This document shows, one piece after another, positions 7,750-15,308 of a DNA stretch of 22,584 nucleotides. The stretch is from NCBI RefSeq assembly GCF_036409155.1, contig NZ_JAZGLW010000013.1, forward strand, positions 1 to 22,584, given 5' to 3'. This stretch comes from Mycobacterium sp. 050128. Its GTDB lineage: Bacteria; Actinomycetota; Actinomycetes; Mycobacteriales; Mycobacteriaceae. The notes under the pieces were generated by a model, which was not told the DNA's origin, ran no database searches, and saw only the letters and a list, made by a program, of their open reading frames with translations. The stretch's first letter is position 1, and the number at the start of each line of letters is the position of its first letter. A program made the position numbers and the translations under genes.

Positions 7750-8179
7750 TCTCTGTCGGTGAAAACAGCCGGAAGGCCGGCAGCACAACGTCGTCGGTGA
7801 CGTCGATATATGTGACCTCGACGGCTGCACCCGCCTGGAGCGCTGTACCGGGCGCCATATCGACGACCCGAGCTGCCACGCGCACCCCCTCATCCATCTC
7901 GACGATGGCGCAGACGAATGGGGTGGCATCCTCCAGTCCGGGATGGAGTGCACGATGAATAACGGTCGAGCTATAGACAACTCCGCGACCCGACGAAATG
8001 TGCCACGACCAAGCGTCGCTACCGCATTCGGCGCATGTCAGCCGAGGGATGTGACGCCAGCGATGGCACCGCGAACACCGCTGAAAAGACAGTTGATGAC
8101 GTCGACAATGGTCGTAGAACTGGCCCGAGAGTCCATCTAGGGATGGTGTGGGCGGTGCCGTGACATCGATTCGACTCAC
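7736..8179 (-). CDS. DUF35 Zn-ribbon/OB-fold acyl-CoA-binding protein
   Basis: A 147-residue protein with a rubredoxin-like zinc ribbon (Cys35, Cys38, Cys49, Cys52; CSRC...CAEC) followed by an OB-fold (ribbon to about 60, OB-fold about 60-140). DUF35 proteins partner thiolase-fold enzymes. Examples are IpfE beside IpfD in ibuprofen degradation, the C-terminal domain of ChsH2 with the aldolase Ltp2, and BbsA with the thiolase BbsB. This gene lies 36 bases downstream of a thiolase-fold gene and overlaps the hydratase start, exactly the expected partners. The GTG start at 8179 follows GGAAGGGGGCCAAG. Both zinc cysteine pairs are intact. It is likely an obligate subunit of the neighbouring lyase or thiolase. 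Confidence 0.9.
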   Translation of the reverse strand: MSRIDVTAPPTPSLDGLSGQFYDHCRRHQLSFQRCSRCHRWRHIPRLTCAECGSDAWSWHISSGRGVVYSSTVIHRALHPGLEDATPFVCAIVEMDEGVRVAARVVDMAPGTALQAGAAVEVTYIDVTDDVVLPAFRLFSPTENDDD

Positions 8180-8215
8180 CTTGGCCCCCTTCCAGAATTG
8201 CGGATCCTCACCCAG

Positions 8216-9382
8216 TCACCGACGCAAGATAGCCAGGGCACCCGAACCCCATCCGCCGCCCATACCGGTCACTACCGCCAGCTCCGCATGGGCCACCTGC
8301 CGATCACCTGCACTGCCACGCAATTGTCGCACCGCCTCGACCATGTTGTTCATCCCTTGCACATGGGCTTCAGACAGCAACCCCCCATTGAGGTTCGTCG
8401 GCAATGACCCGGCTGCGGAGATATGTCCATCCAGCACGAAATCGGCTGCCTCACCGCGCATACAGAAACCGGCTGCTTCGAGCTGACGCAACACGTTGAT
8501 CGTGAAACTGTCATAGACCGCGAGCAGATCGATATCCGCCGGCGTGACACCGGCTTTGGCGAACGCGCGTGGCGCCGCCTCAGCTAACCCGATCTCCAAA
8601 GGATCAACCCTGTTGGCGAACTCATCGACAGGAAACGGCCGTCCTTCTGCCACACTCATGACGTAAACCGGTCGGTTGGGTCCGTCCACCGCGCGTTCTG
8701 ATGAGGAGACGACTATGGCGGCGGCGCCATCGGTCTCCAAACTGCAATCGAGCAAGTTGAAGGGTGTACTGATCGGCGGAGCGTCAAGGTACTGCTGCAT
8801 CGACAACTCGCGGCCACGCATCACTGCGTTCGGGTTGCGCTGCGCGTTGGCGCGAAAGGCGACCGCCACAGCACCCATCGCTGCGCGCGGCACCTGGTAC
8901 TGCCGGATATATCTGTCCGCGATGAGCGCGTACTGATGGACAGCGGAAACCGCACCCTGCGGCGCGTAATAATCACGGACGACATTGCCTATCGCCATGT
9001 CCGGGCCCGATGCCATTCCCCGGGCACGCGGACCCGAGTACCCACACCAGCCCGCGGGAATTAGGACGTGACGGGCGACGCCCGACGACACCGCCATCGC
9101 TGCAGTTGCCAGGGCTGCCACACTTGCCGCTCCTCCGGTATGGGAGGTTACCGCGTAACGTACATATCTCAGGCCCAGATTCGCGATGAAATCCTCAGCC
9201 GTTCCACCGTTGATCGGGCAGATAAGTCCGTCGATCTCACATGTAGCCATCCCGGCATCAGCAATCGCGGCACGAGCTGCCTCAAGTTGCAGGCCCAAAT
9301 CGGTCGGCGAGTCGGTGCCACCACGACGATAGGCGGTGTGACCGACACCGGCGATGCAGGCTTTTTCTAGCAGAGAACTCAA
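8216..9382 (-). CDS. Thiolase-fold protein (SCP-x/Ltp2/IpfD type), probable acyl-CoA retro-aldolase
   Basis: A 388-residue, full-length thiolase-superfamily protein of the lipid-transfer (SCP-x) branch. True thiolases need a nucleophilic Cys near residue 85-90 and a second Cys in the C-terminal CxGGGxG motif. Here the first region reads TSHTGGAASVAAL and the last reads TGMGGGWGSG, so both cysteines are absent. The histidine of the NxxGG...H motif is kept (His340), and Tyr290 lies in AVYDSFT, a position that in the Ltp2 aldolases carries a catalytic tyrosine (from memory). This pattern fits carbon-carbon lyase chemistry on a tertiary beta-hydroxyacyl-CoA rather than thiolysis. The start is TTG at 9382, overlapping the CoA-transferase stop (TTGA). 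A DUF35 partner gene follows. Confidence 0.88.
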   Translation of the reverse strand: MSSLLEKACIAGVGHTAYRRGGTDSPTDLGLQLEAARAAIADAGMATCEIDGLICPINGGTAEDFIANLGLRYVRYAVTSHTGGAASVAALATAAMAVSSGVARHVLIPAGWCGYSGPRARGMASGPDMAIGNVVRDYYAPQGAVSAVHQYALIADRYIRQYQVPRAAMGAVAVAFRANAQRNPNAVMRGRELSMQQYLDAPPISTPFNLLDCSLETDGAAAIVVSSSERAVDGPNRPVYVMSVAEGRPFPVDEFANRVDPLEIGLAEAAPRAFAKAGVTPADIDLLAVYDSFTINVLRQLEAAGFCMRGEAADFVLDGHISAAGSLPTNLNGGLLSEAHVQGMNNMVEAVRQLRGSAGDRQVAHAELAVVTGMGGGWGSGALAILRR

Positions 9383-10632
9383 TGCGCGGTATCCTTACCG
9401 TCGGGTTCGACCGACCCGACCACGCCACTCGATACCAGTGCCTCGTACTCAGAATCGGTCAAGCCCAGCCACCCGGTGAGGACGCTCTTGCCGTCGTTCC
9501 CAAGACGGGGCCCGCTACTACGCACCGAGCCGGGGAAGTTCATCAGCTGTGGCACCACACCAGTGACATGGATCCGGCCCAAATCCGCGTCAGCGACCTC
9601 GGCGATGTTCGCGCGGGCGCGGAACGTGGGACTCGAGAACATATCAGCTGGCGTAAATATCGGTGATGCCACGACACCTGCACTCGCGCAGGACTTTTCG
9701 ATGATCTCCGAGGTGTTGTCGGCGAACCACCGGCGAACCATCTCGCCGAGCTCCTGGCGGTGCAACATCTGCAGTTCCTGAGTTGCATATTTGGGATTGT
9801 GGCGAAGCTCCTTGCCGCCGATAAGTTCGAGCAGATTATGCACAGACCGTACGGTGCCGGTCGCGACCGTGAACCACAAGCCATCGCGACTGAGATAGGT
9901 GTCGGACACCGGAGAGGGGCTGACTGGGTATTGGTTGCCCTGGCGCTCAGCCACGACGTTCAACTGATCGAAAAGGATTATCTGCCAGTCGATACCACGG
10001 AACAGCGATTCGTACAGAGCCAGGTCGATGCATTCTCCGTCGAAGCGATTCCCGATCGATTCGCGCTTAAACAGCGCTCCCGCGACGGCGAAAGCGCCCA
10101 TGATGCCGGTCGTAATGTCGCCCAGAGAGAAACCGAAATGTGTCGGTGGCCGGTCAGGATGTCCGGTGATTTGCACGGCGCCGCTCATGGCCTCACCGAC
10201 ACGGCCATATCCCGGTTTTGCGCTCTCGGGCCCGATTTGGCCGTATCCTGAGATCCGCAGCATGACGAGCCGAGAGTTCGCCGCGTGTAGGTGCTTCCAA
10301 CCCAAGTCCCAGCGCTCGAGTGTCCCCGGACGGAAGTTTTCGATCACCACGTCCACGCGTTCAGTCATTTTTCTCACGAGCGCTTGCCCCTTGGAGGTTC
10401 GCAGGTCGATCGCAACGCTGGACTTATTGCGGGCAGCGGATTTCCACCACAGATGGACCCCATCTTTGGCCGGACCCGAATTGCGTAGCATGTCGCCACG
10501 ACCGGGATCCTCAATCTTGATGATCTGGGCTCCGAAGTCACCCATCAGTGAGGCGGCGAATGGCGCCGCAATCACATGGCCCAACTCGAGGATCGTCAAA
10601 CCGTCAAACAGGCTCTCCATATTCGTGGGCAC
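9379..10632 (-). CDS. Family III CoA-transferase (CaiB/BaiF)
   Basis: A 417-residue cytosolic enzyme that moves CoA from a donor thioester to a carboxylic acid through an enzyme-bound aspartyl anhydride. The N-terminal LDGLT-like segment (FDGLTILELGHVIAAPFAAS), the RNKSSVAIDLRTSKGQ stretch, ENFRPGTLERW and the active-site aspartate Asp172 in SLGDITTG are all present. The start is GTG at 10632 with an AAGGAGATAA ribosome binding site, and an ATG twelve bases further in is too far from it. The stop overlaps the thiolase-fold gene. In this cluster it is the only acid-activating enzyme (no CoA ligase), so it probably loads CoA onto the pathway substrate or recycles CoA from a product. The substrate is not readable from sequence. 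Confidence 0.92.
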   Translation of the reverse strand: MPTNMESLFDGLTILELGHVIAAPFAASLMGDFGAQIIKIEDPGRGDMLRNSGPAKDGVHLWWKSAARNKSSVAIDLRTSKGQALVRKMTERVDVVIENFRPGTLERWDLGWKHLHAANSRLVMLRISGYGQIGPESAKPGYGRVGEAMSGAVQITGHPDRPPTHFGFSLGDITTGIMGAFAVAGALFKRESIGNRFDGECIDLALYESLFRGIDWQIILFDQLNVVAERQGNQYPVSPSPVSDTYLSRDGLWFTVATGTVRSVHNLLELIGGKELRHNPKYATQELQMLHRQELGEMVRRWFADNTSEIIEKSCASAGVVASPIFTPADMFSSPTFRARANIAEVADADLGRIHVTGVVPQLMNFPGSVRSSGPRLGNDGKSVLTGWLGLTDSEYEALVSSGVVGSVEPDGKDTAH

Positions 10633-10686
10633 TTATCTCCTTGGTGGGTCGGCGCTGCAGTCCACTACGGATACCGAGGGTGACAG

Positions 10687-11718
10687 CTATAACGACGGGT
10701 CGATCAGAATTTTCATATGCGCGTCGCGGTTGCTTCGCAGCTCTTCAAACCCTTGACTGACCACAGCATCCATGGGGATCTCATCGGTGACGAGTTGATC
10801 GGGGTAGATCGCCCGCTTTGCGATGAGGGAGAGGATCTCTGGGACCTGCCATTGAGCCTCGTAACAAAACGAAAAGCCGATCTCGGCTTCGCGCATGATG
10901 TTTCGATTGATATCGACGTTGGCCGGAGCCTCCCAAATCGCCACGACTACCAGTCGACCGCGAGGACGCAGAACTCCCAGCGTCGCATCAAGCGCGGGTT
11001 GCACACCCGCAGCGTCGAAGGAGACGTCGACGCCGTGGCCGTCAGTCAACGTCCGAACCATCTCGGCGGCATCCTCGAGTAGGGGGTCGATGACGCGAGT
11101 AGCCCCGCTTTGTTGGGCGGCAGCCCGTCGCGTCGGCGAAATCTCAGTGACAATGATCTGGCTTGCGCCTTGAGCGTGGGAGAACTGCGCCAAGGCCAAG
11201 CCGATCGGACCTGCGCCTGCGATGAAGACGGTCTCACCCGCTGTCAGCCGGCTACGGCGGACAGCGTGGTACGCCGACGCAATGGGTTCGACGACAGCCG
11301 CCTCGACGAGGCTGACTTCGTCTGGGATGTGAAATAAGGCCTTCGTCGGCAGCGATACGTAGCGGGCAAGCGCACCGTTGACGTTGAAGCCGATGAAACC
11401 GACTGTGGCGCAGAGTGCTTCAGCACCCTGTTTGCACGGACCGCATTCACCGCAGCCGAAAACGCCTACGCCGCAAACTCGGTCACCTTCAGTGAAATCG
11501 TGCACGCCGGGTCCGATGCCGACCACCGTGCCGGAATATTCGTGGCCCATGATGACACCCGGCGCAGCATGCATCGGCCCGGCGGTGTACTCGTGCAGGT
11601 CTGTGCCGCAGATACCCGCGCGGGCCACCTCGATGGCCACTTCGCCAGCACGCGGAGCCGGATCTGGAAGTTCTTCGATCCGCACGTCTTCGCTACCGTG
11701 ATAAACAGCTGCGCGCAC
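10687..11718 (-). CDS. Zinc-dependent medium-chain alcohol dehydrogenase (2,3-butanediol dehydrogenase type)
   Basis: 343 residues. The catalytic zinc is bound by Cys37 (GICGTDLHEY), His59-Glu60 (GHEYSG) and the Glu at about 144 (VVEPIA). The structural zinc lobe is Cys89, Cys92, Cys95 and Cys103 (CGECGPC...C). The nucleotide-binding motif is GAGPIG at 168-173. The spacing and the HEYTAGP segment resemble 2,3-butanediol/threonine dehydrogenases, i.e. oxidation of a secondary or vicinal alcohol to a ketone with NAD. It lies 105 bases downstream of the second Rieske beta gene and 54 bases before the CoA-transferase. It could oxidise a diol or side-chain alcohol. Classical cis-dihydrodiol dehydrogenases are usually of the short-chain type, so that specific role is uncertain. 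Start is GTG at 11718. Confidence 0.9.
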   Translation of the reverse strand: MRAAVYHGSEDVRIEELPDPAPRAGEVAIEVARAGICGTDLHEYTAGPMHAAPGVIMGHEYSGTVVGIGPGVHDFTEGDRVCGVGVFGCGECGPCKQGAEALCATVGFIGFNVNGALARYVSLPTKALFHIPDEVSLVEAAVVEPIASAYHAVRRSRLTAGETVFIAGAGPIGLALAQFSHAQGASQIIVTEISPTRRAAAQQSGATRVIDPLLEDAAEMVRTLTDGHGVDVSFDAAGVQPALDATLGVLRPRGRLVVVAIWEAPANVDINRNIMREAEIGFSFCYEAQWQVPEILSLIAKRAIYPDQLVTDEIPMDAVVSQGFEELRSNRDAHMKILIDPSL

Positions 11719-11823
11719 CTACAGTCCCATCTGTGAACAGGCCCAAATTCTCTCGCGCACAAAGCGCGTCGGGCGGTGACTTGGCGGCGGTTCCGCCAGA
11801 ATGGCGTGGAGCCCACAAACGCG

Positions 11824-12366
11824 CTAGATCAAGAAAGAGAGGTTGTGCGTCGGCAAGGTGGTGTGATCCAGCAGAATCTCGCGCTGGGCCAGTTTCCAGC
11901 CCGTCTCGTCGCGACGAATAATGTCTCGGCGTTCGGCGGAAACCGTCTCGGACTTAGCCTCGTCCGCCCGCGTGCGCACTAGCAGCGCGTTCGATGTGAC
12001 ACAATATCCACCGATGTCGTCACCAGATCTTACCCTGATGTTGGTGATGAAGTGCCGGATCCGTGAGGGGGGATCTTCAGCCCAATCCGAAGACGTGTGG
12101 TGCCGCTGGATACGCATCTTGAGACTCGTGTAGTTGTCGTCCAAGTGCATGGAACGCTCGGAAAACCCAGGTCCACCGACTCTGCGCAGCGTCTGACGAA
12201 CGCGCGCGAAGTAATGCACCTCCGGTGCCATCAAGTCCAACCAACCGTCGAACTCGTCACGATCCAACAGATCAGCCTCGTCGAAGAGGAAGGCTTCGAT
12301 TTGGTCGCGCACGTCACGCGAAACGAGAACAGCCTGACGAAGATCCTGCGGCGACGTTGTCGTCAT
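11824..12366 (-). CDS. Rieske ring-hydroxylating dioxygenase, beta (small) subunit, copy 2
   Basis: A 180-residue NTF2-like small subunit. Landmarks match the family: AFLFDEADLLDRDEFDGWLD at the start, RIRHFITNIRV in the middle and the C-terminal AQREILLDHTTLPTHNLSFLI. It overlaps its alpha gene by four bases (ATGA), the usual translational coupling of oxygenase subunits. It is clearly diverged from copy 1 (for example TEDYQYSVPLRM there and APEVHYFARVRQ here), so the two pairs are not a recent duplication. No cofactor residues are expected in this subunit. Confidence 0.93.
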   Translation of the reverse strand: MTTTSPQDLRQAVLVSRDVRDQIEAFLFDEADLLDRDEFDGWLDLMAPEVHYFARVRQTLRRVGGPGFSERSMHLDDNYTSLKMRIQRHHTSSDWAEDPPSRIRHFITNIRVRSGDDIGGYCVTSNALLVRTRADEAKSETVSAERRDIIRRDETGWKLAQREILLDHTTLPTHNLSFLI

Positions 12367-13706
12367 AGGTTCTCATCCCTCCTCGGTGTGGCCAGATAGT
12401 CGAAGTACTGCTTCCAGTATTCGCGTTGATTCTGCTCGGCGTAACCACTGGCCAAGGGTCGCCCCGGACCCAACCATGCCGGGTCAGGGGCCAAATTGTC
12501 CAATCCCATCTCCAAATTCAGCTCCGCACCGCCAGCCAACTCGCCCCGTGTTCCCTTGGTGATGGCCTGGAATATCTCGGCATCGTCCTGCTCGAAAACC
12601 CCCGCTATCCCGAACGTCCGAACATATGTGTCAAACGACTGTTGCTTGAATTCCTCGGGGGCGTTGCGCTCCACCAAAAACCACGACCACACCTCCATGC
12701 GAGCCGAGTCAAGCGGACGCCACTGCCGCAACGTCAGAATCGGCAACGGCATAGACTCCCCGTCTTTGGCGATGAAGGCGTTTAAGAAGGACAAGTTCGG
12801 GAACACATTGCCATGCATGAACATGGTCCGTTTCAGGACCTCACCGTGCACCTCGTCGCCGTAACCCTCGTTGAGACCGGCCACGATCTCCTCGGGATAG
12901 CCCATATACGGCGGTGCGGGTGTGCCGGGCGGTGCGCCAAGGACACCCGCGCCGTGCCCGCCCGACAGACTGACGTGGGCCGGCGAAACGGCCACATTAT
13001 CGGGCGGTAACAATCCCAACTCGCACATGGAGCGGTGGGTCATGACCGTGTGATAGCCGTCCCCAACGAAGTTATCGGCACCCGTTTTCCAATTCGCGTC
13101 GATGACCCAACGCTGCGGGGCCCCCCACACCTGGATACCGGCCGGGCTTTTCTTGAGCATCAAGTCGAGGTACCAGCGCATATCCCCGAGGTACTCGTCG
13201 AGTCCCGGTGCTTCATCCGAGACACACCCGAAAACAAGACCCGCGTACGAATCCAGCATCGGCACAGCGCGCAAGCCGAGTCGACTCTTGTCGAACGCCG
13301 CGCCGTAGACGGCTTGCTGCGCAGGTATCCCGATGAGATCGCCGCTATTTCGATAGACCCAACCGTGATACGGGCATTGGAAAGTCGACTCATTTCCAGC
13401 CTCGGTTCGGCACAGCAACGTGCCGCGGTGCCGACACGAGTTTGACATCGCTCGGATCGTCATGTCCTGCTGACGCGAAACAATGATCGAGTTATCAGCG
13501 ATATAGCGCACCACGTAGTCGCCCGGTTGTGGAATCTCATCCTCGTGGCACAGAAATTGCCATGTTCTGCCGAATATCCGCTTTATTTCGAGTTTATGAA
13601 GCACCTCGTTAGCGATGAGGGACGCGGGCAGCCGACCCTTGAGGACAGAACCCCGTGCATTTTCGACCAGTCGCATGGCCTCTACGTCAGCAGCCATCGA
13701 TATCAT
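12363..13706 (-). CDS. Rieske ring-hydroxylating dioxygenase, alpha (large) subunit, copy 2
   Basis: 447 residues from the ATG at 13706, which has GGAAGG eight bases upstream. The frame is open to 13811 but the extra 35 residues look non-coding. Rieske ligands are Cys91/His93 and Cys111/His114. Mononuclear iron ligands are His219 and His224 with bridging Asp216 (GDGYHTVMTH), plus an Asp in FEQDD. All are intact. The DNFVGDGYHT context resembles PAH/phthalate-type actinobacterial oxygenases such as PhdA or NidA, but that does not fix the substrate. It is the first gene of the long minus-strand run. A complete IS256-type element sits 150 bases upstream. No ferredoxin or reductase follows it. 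Confidence 0.95.
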   Translation of the reverse strand: MISMAADVEAMRLVENARGSVLKGRLPASLIANEVLHKLEIKRIFGRTWQFLCHEDEIPQPGDYVVRYIADNSIIVSRQQDMTIRAMSNSCRHRGTLLCRTEAGNESTFQCPYHGWVYRNSGDLIGIPAQQAVYGAAFDKSRLGLRAVPMLDSYAGLVFGCVSDEAPGLDEYLGDMRWYLDLMLKKSPAGIQVWGAPQRWVIDANWKTGADNFVGDGYHTVMTHRSMCELGLLPPDNVAVSPAHVSLSGGHGAGVLGAPPGTPAPPYMGYPEEIVAGLNEGYGDEVHGEVLKRTMFMHGNVFPNLSFLNAFIAKDGESMPLPILTLRQWRPLDSARMEVWSWFLVERNAPEEFKQQSFDTYVRTFGIAGVFEQDDAEIFQAITKGTRGELAGGAELNLEMGLDNLAPDPAWLGPGRPLASGYAEQNQREYWKQYFDYLATPRRDENL

Positions 13707-13723
13707 CCGGCATACCTTCCTGC

Positions 13724-13741
13724 CAACATGTGCCCAAGTTG
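13724..13741. promoter_or_regulatory. Candidate repressor operator (inverted repeat) before oxygenase alpha copy 2
   Basis: Arms CAACATG and CAAGTTG are separated by four bases and match as an inverted repeat at six of seven positions. The site lies immediately upstream of the ribosome binding site (13715-13720) of the alpha gene. Size and symmetry suit a MarR-type dimer, and a MarR gene belongs to the cluster. I did not find the same motif before the other genes, so the assignment is tentative. Confidence 0.3.
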
Positions 13742-13848
13742 ACAAGGGCACCCTCGTTATGATTTGGGTTACACCATCAGCGAGCTTACATAGGATGGCA
13801 ACTGTCTGCAACCTATAATTTAGGGCATCGTAGTATATCGACCGGTTT

Positions 13849-13856
13849 AGCTAGGG
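13849..13856. repeat. Left 8-bp target-site duplication (AGCTAGGG)
   Basis: The eight bases directly outside the left end of the IS256-type element are repeated exactly outside its right end. Eight bases is the duplication length expected for IS256-family transposition. Confidence 0.88.
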
Positions 13857-13881
13857 GGTTGCGTCCAGCACAGTGGTGTAC
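13857..13881. repeat. Left terminal inverted repeat of IS256-type element
   Basis: It begins GGTTGCGTCCAG and ends AGTGGTGTAC. It pairs with 15259-15283 on the opposite strand at 19 of 25 positions. Confidence 0.85.
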
Positions 13882-13990
13882 AAGTCGGGACGTGAGTTGA
13901 GGACCGGCGTGTCGTAGCCGGGTAGATGAGGGTCATCGCGTGATTCTTCGAGAGACCGACCAAAGTCACTCGAGCAAAGGAATCAACGCG

Positions 13991-15226
13991 ATGACCGCTG
14001 CCCACGATATCGACTTGCCGGCGCTGCTGGCTGAACGACTCACCACCACCCACCCCGACGTGCTGCGTGAGCTGATCTCGACGTTTATCCACGCTCTGAT
14101 GGGCGCTGAAGCCGACGCCGTGTGCGGAGCGGGATATGGCCAGCGCAGTAGCGATCGGACAAATCAGCGCAACGGGTACCGGCACCGCCAATTCGATACC
14201 CGTGCAGGGACGTTGGATCTGGCGATCCCCAAGCTGCGGCAGGGCTCGTATTTTCCGGACTGGCTGCTGGAACGCCGCAAACGCGCCGAGCGGGCCCTGA
14301 CAACGGTGGTGGCTACCTGTTATCTGCTCGGGGTGTCGACGCGGCGGATGGACAAGCTCGTCGAGACGCTGGGCATCACGTCGTTGTCGAAGTCGCAGGT
14401 GTCGGTGATGGCCAAAGAACTCGACACCGCGGTCGAGGCATTCCGCACCCGCCCACTCGATGCCGGCCCGTACACGTTCATCGCTGCTGATGCCCTGGTC
14501 CTCAAGGTCCGCGAGGCGGGTCGGGTGGTCAACGTGCACGCCCTGATCGCGGTGGGGGTCAACGCCGAGGGCTACCGCGAAATCTTGGGCATCGACGTCA
14601 CCACCGCTGAGGACGGCGCCGGCTGGTTGACGTTTCTGCGGTCGCTGACCGCCCGCGGCTTGTCCGGAGTCAAACTGGTCACCTCCGACGCCCACGCCGG
14701 GCTGGTGGCCGCGATCGGAGCGACCCTGCCCGGGGCGACCTGGCAGCGATGCAGAACCCACTACACGACCAATCTGATGGCCGTCACGCCGAAGGCGTCC
14801 TGGCCCTGGGTCAAGACGTTGCTGCATTCGGTCTTCGACCAACCCGATGCCGAAGCCGTTGCCGCCCAATACGACCGGATTATCGACGCTTTGGCCGACA
14901 AGCTGCCAAAGACCGCCGAGCACTTGGAAGCGGCTCGGCCGGATCTGCTGGCGTTTACCGCGTTCCCCAAGCAGATCTGGCGCCAAATCTGGTCCAACAA
15001 CCCCCAAGAGCGGCTCAACAAGGAGATCCGCCGACGCACCGACGTCGTCGGCATCTTCCCCGACCGCGATGCCCTCATTCGCCTCGTCGGCGCCGTGCTG
15101 GCCGAACAACACGACGAATGGGCCGAGTCCCGGCGCTACCTCGGCCTCGACGTCCTGAGCAAATCACGCAGCATCAGCAACACCGCGACAGAACAGGAGG
15201 CCACCCCCGCGGCACTGACCGCCTAA
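13991..15226 (+). CDS. IS256-family transposase (IS1081-like)
   Basis: 411 residues from the ATG at 13991, with an AAAGGAA ribosome binding site. An in-frame GTG at 13940 is possible but lies in the leader. The DDE-type Mutator transposase is intact. The catalytic residues are Asp167 (FIAADALVLKVREAG), Asp233 (VTSDAHAGLV) and Glu340 (NNPQERLNKE). The N-terminus carries the DNA-binding region, with YRHRQFDTRAGTLDLAIPKL typical of the family. Long stretches such as LTTVVATCYLLGVSTRRM are close to the IS1081 transposase of the tuberculosis complex as I remember it, so it belongs to that subgroup. It cuts and joins the element ends and produces the 8-bp duplication seen outside. A long antisense frame over it is only a shadow. 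Confidence 0.96.
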   Translation: MTAAHDIDLPALLAERLTTTHPDVLRELISTFIHALMGAEADAVCGAGYGQRSSDRTNQRNGYRHRQFDTRAGTLDLAIPKLRQGSYFPDWLLERRKRAERALTTVVATCYLLGVSTRRMDKLVETLGITSLSKSQVSVMAKELDTAVEAFRTRPLDAGPYTFIAADALVLKVREAGRVVNVHALIAVGVNAEGYREILGIDVTTAEDGAGWLTFLRSLTARGLSGVKLVTSDAHAGLVAAIGATLPGATWQRCRTHYTTNLMAVTPKASWPWVKTLLHSVFDQPDAEAVAAQYDRIIDALADKLPKTAEHLEAARPDLLAFTAFPKQIWRQIWSNNPQERLNKEIRRRTDVVGIFPDRDALIRLVGAVLAEQHDEWAESRRYLGLDVLSKSRSISNTATEQEATPAALTA

Positions 15227-15258
15227 ACCATCACGACGAAGAATCACACGACGACGTC

Positions 15259-15283
15259 GTACACCACTTCACTGGACTTGACC
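15259..15283. repeat. Right terminal inverted repeat of IS256-type element
   Basis: It reads GTACACCACTTC at its inner end and GACTTGACC at its outer end. It is complementary to the left repeat at 19 of 25 positions. Confidence 0.85.
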
Positions 15284-15291
15284 AGCTAGGG
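15284..15291. repeat. Right 8-bp target-site duplication (AGCTAGGG)
   Basis: Exact copy of 13849-13856, directly adjoining the right terminal repeat. Confidence 0.88.
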
Positions 15292-15308
15292 TCGGCCTCA
15301 GTGTCAGG

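Larger units (their letters stand above)
13857..15283 (+). mobile_element. Complete IS256-family (IS1081-like) insertion sequence
   Basis: The element is 1427 bp long, with a single transposase gene and flanked by a perfect 8-bp duplication. The ends are imperfect 25-bp inverted repeats (13857-13881 and 15259-15283, 19 of 25 identical), which share GTCCAG and AGTGGTGTAC. A second short inverted match (GTGATTCTTCG) lies further inside each end, about 13941-13951 on the left and 15236-15246 on the right. The intact gene and clean duplication suggest a recent, possibly still mobile copy. It separates the degradation cluster from the IS110 remnant and the epoxide hydrolase region. Confidence 0.92.

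Noticed and set aside
7750..7980. Upstream extension of the hydratase gene to an earlier start
   Set aside because: The added residues lie inside the DUF35 gene in another frame and show no hot-dog similarity. The ATG at 7749 or 7743 fits the overlap with the DUF35 stop.
11782..11798. GC hairpin (TGGCGG/CCGCCA) between the second oxygenase beta gene and the alcohol dehydrogenase
   Set aside because: The stem is only six base pairs and no T-run follows on either strand, so a terminator call is not supported. The genes probably remain cotranscribed.
13847..15112. Long minus-strand open frame across the IS256 transposase
   Set aside because: It is a GC-rich antisense shadow of an intact transposase and has no recognisable family motifs.
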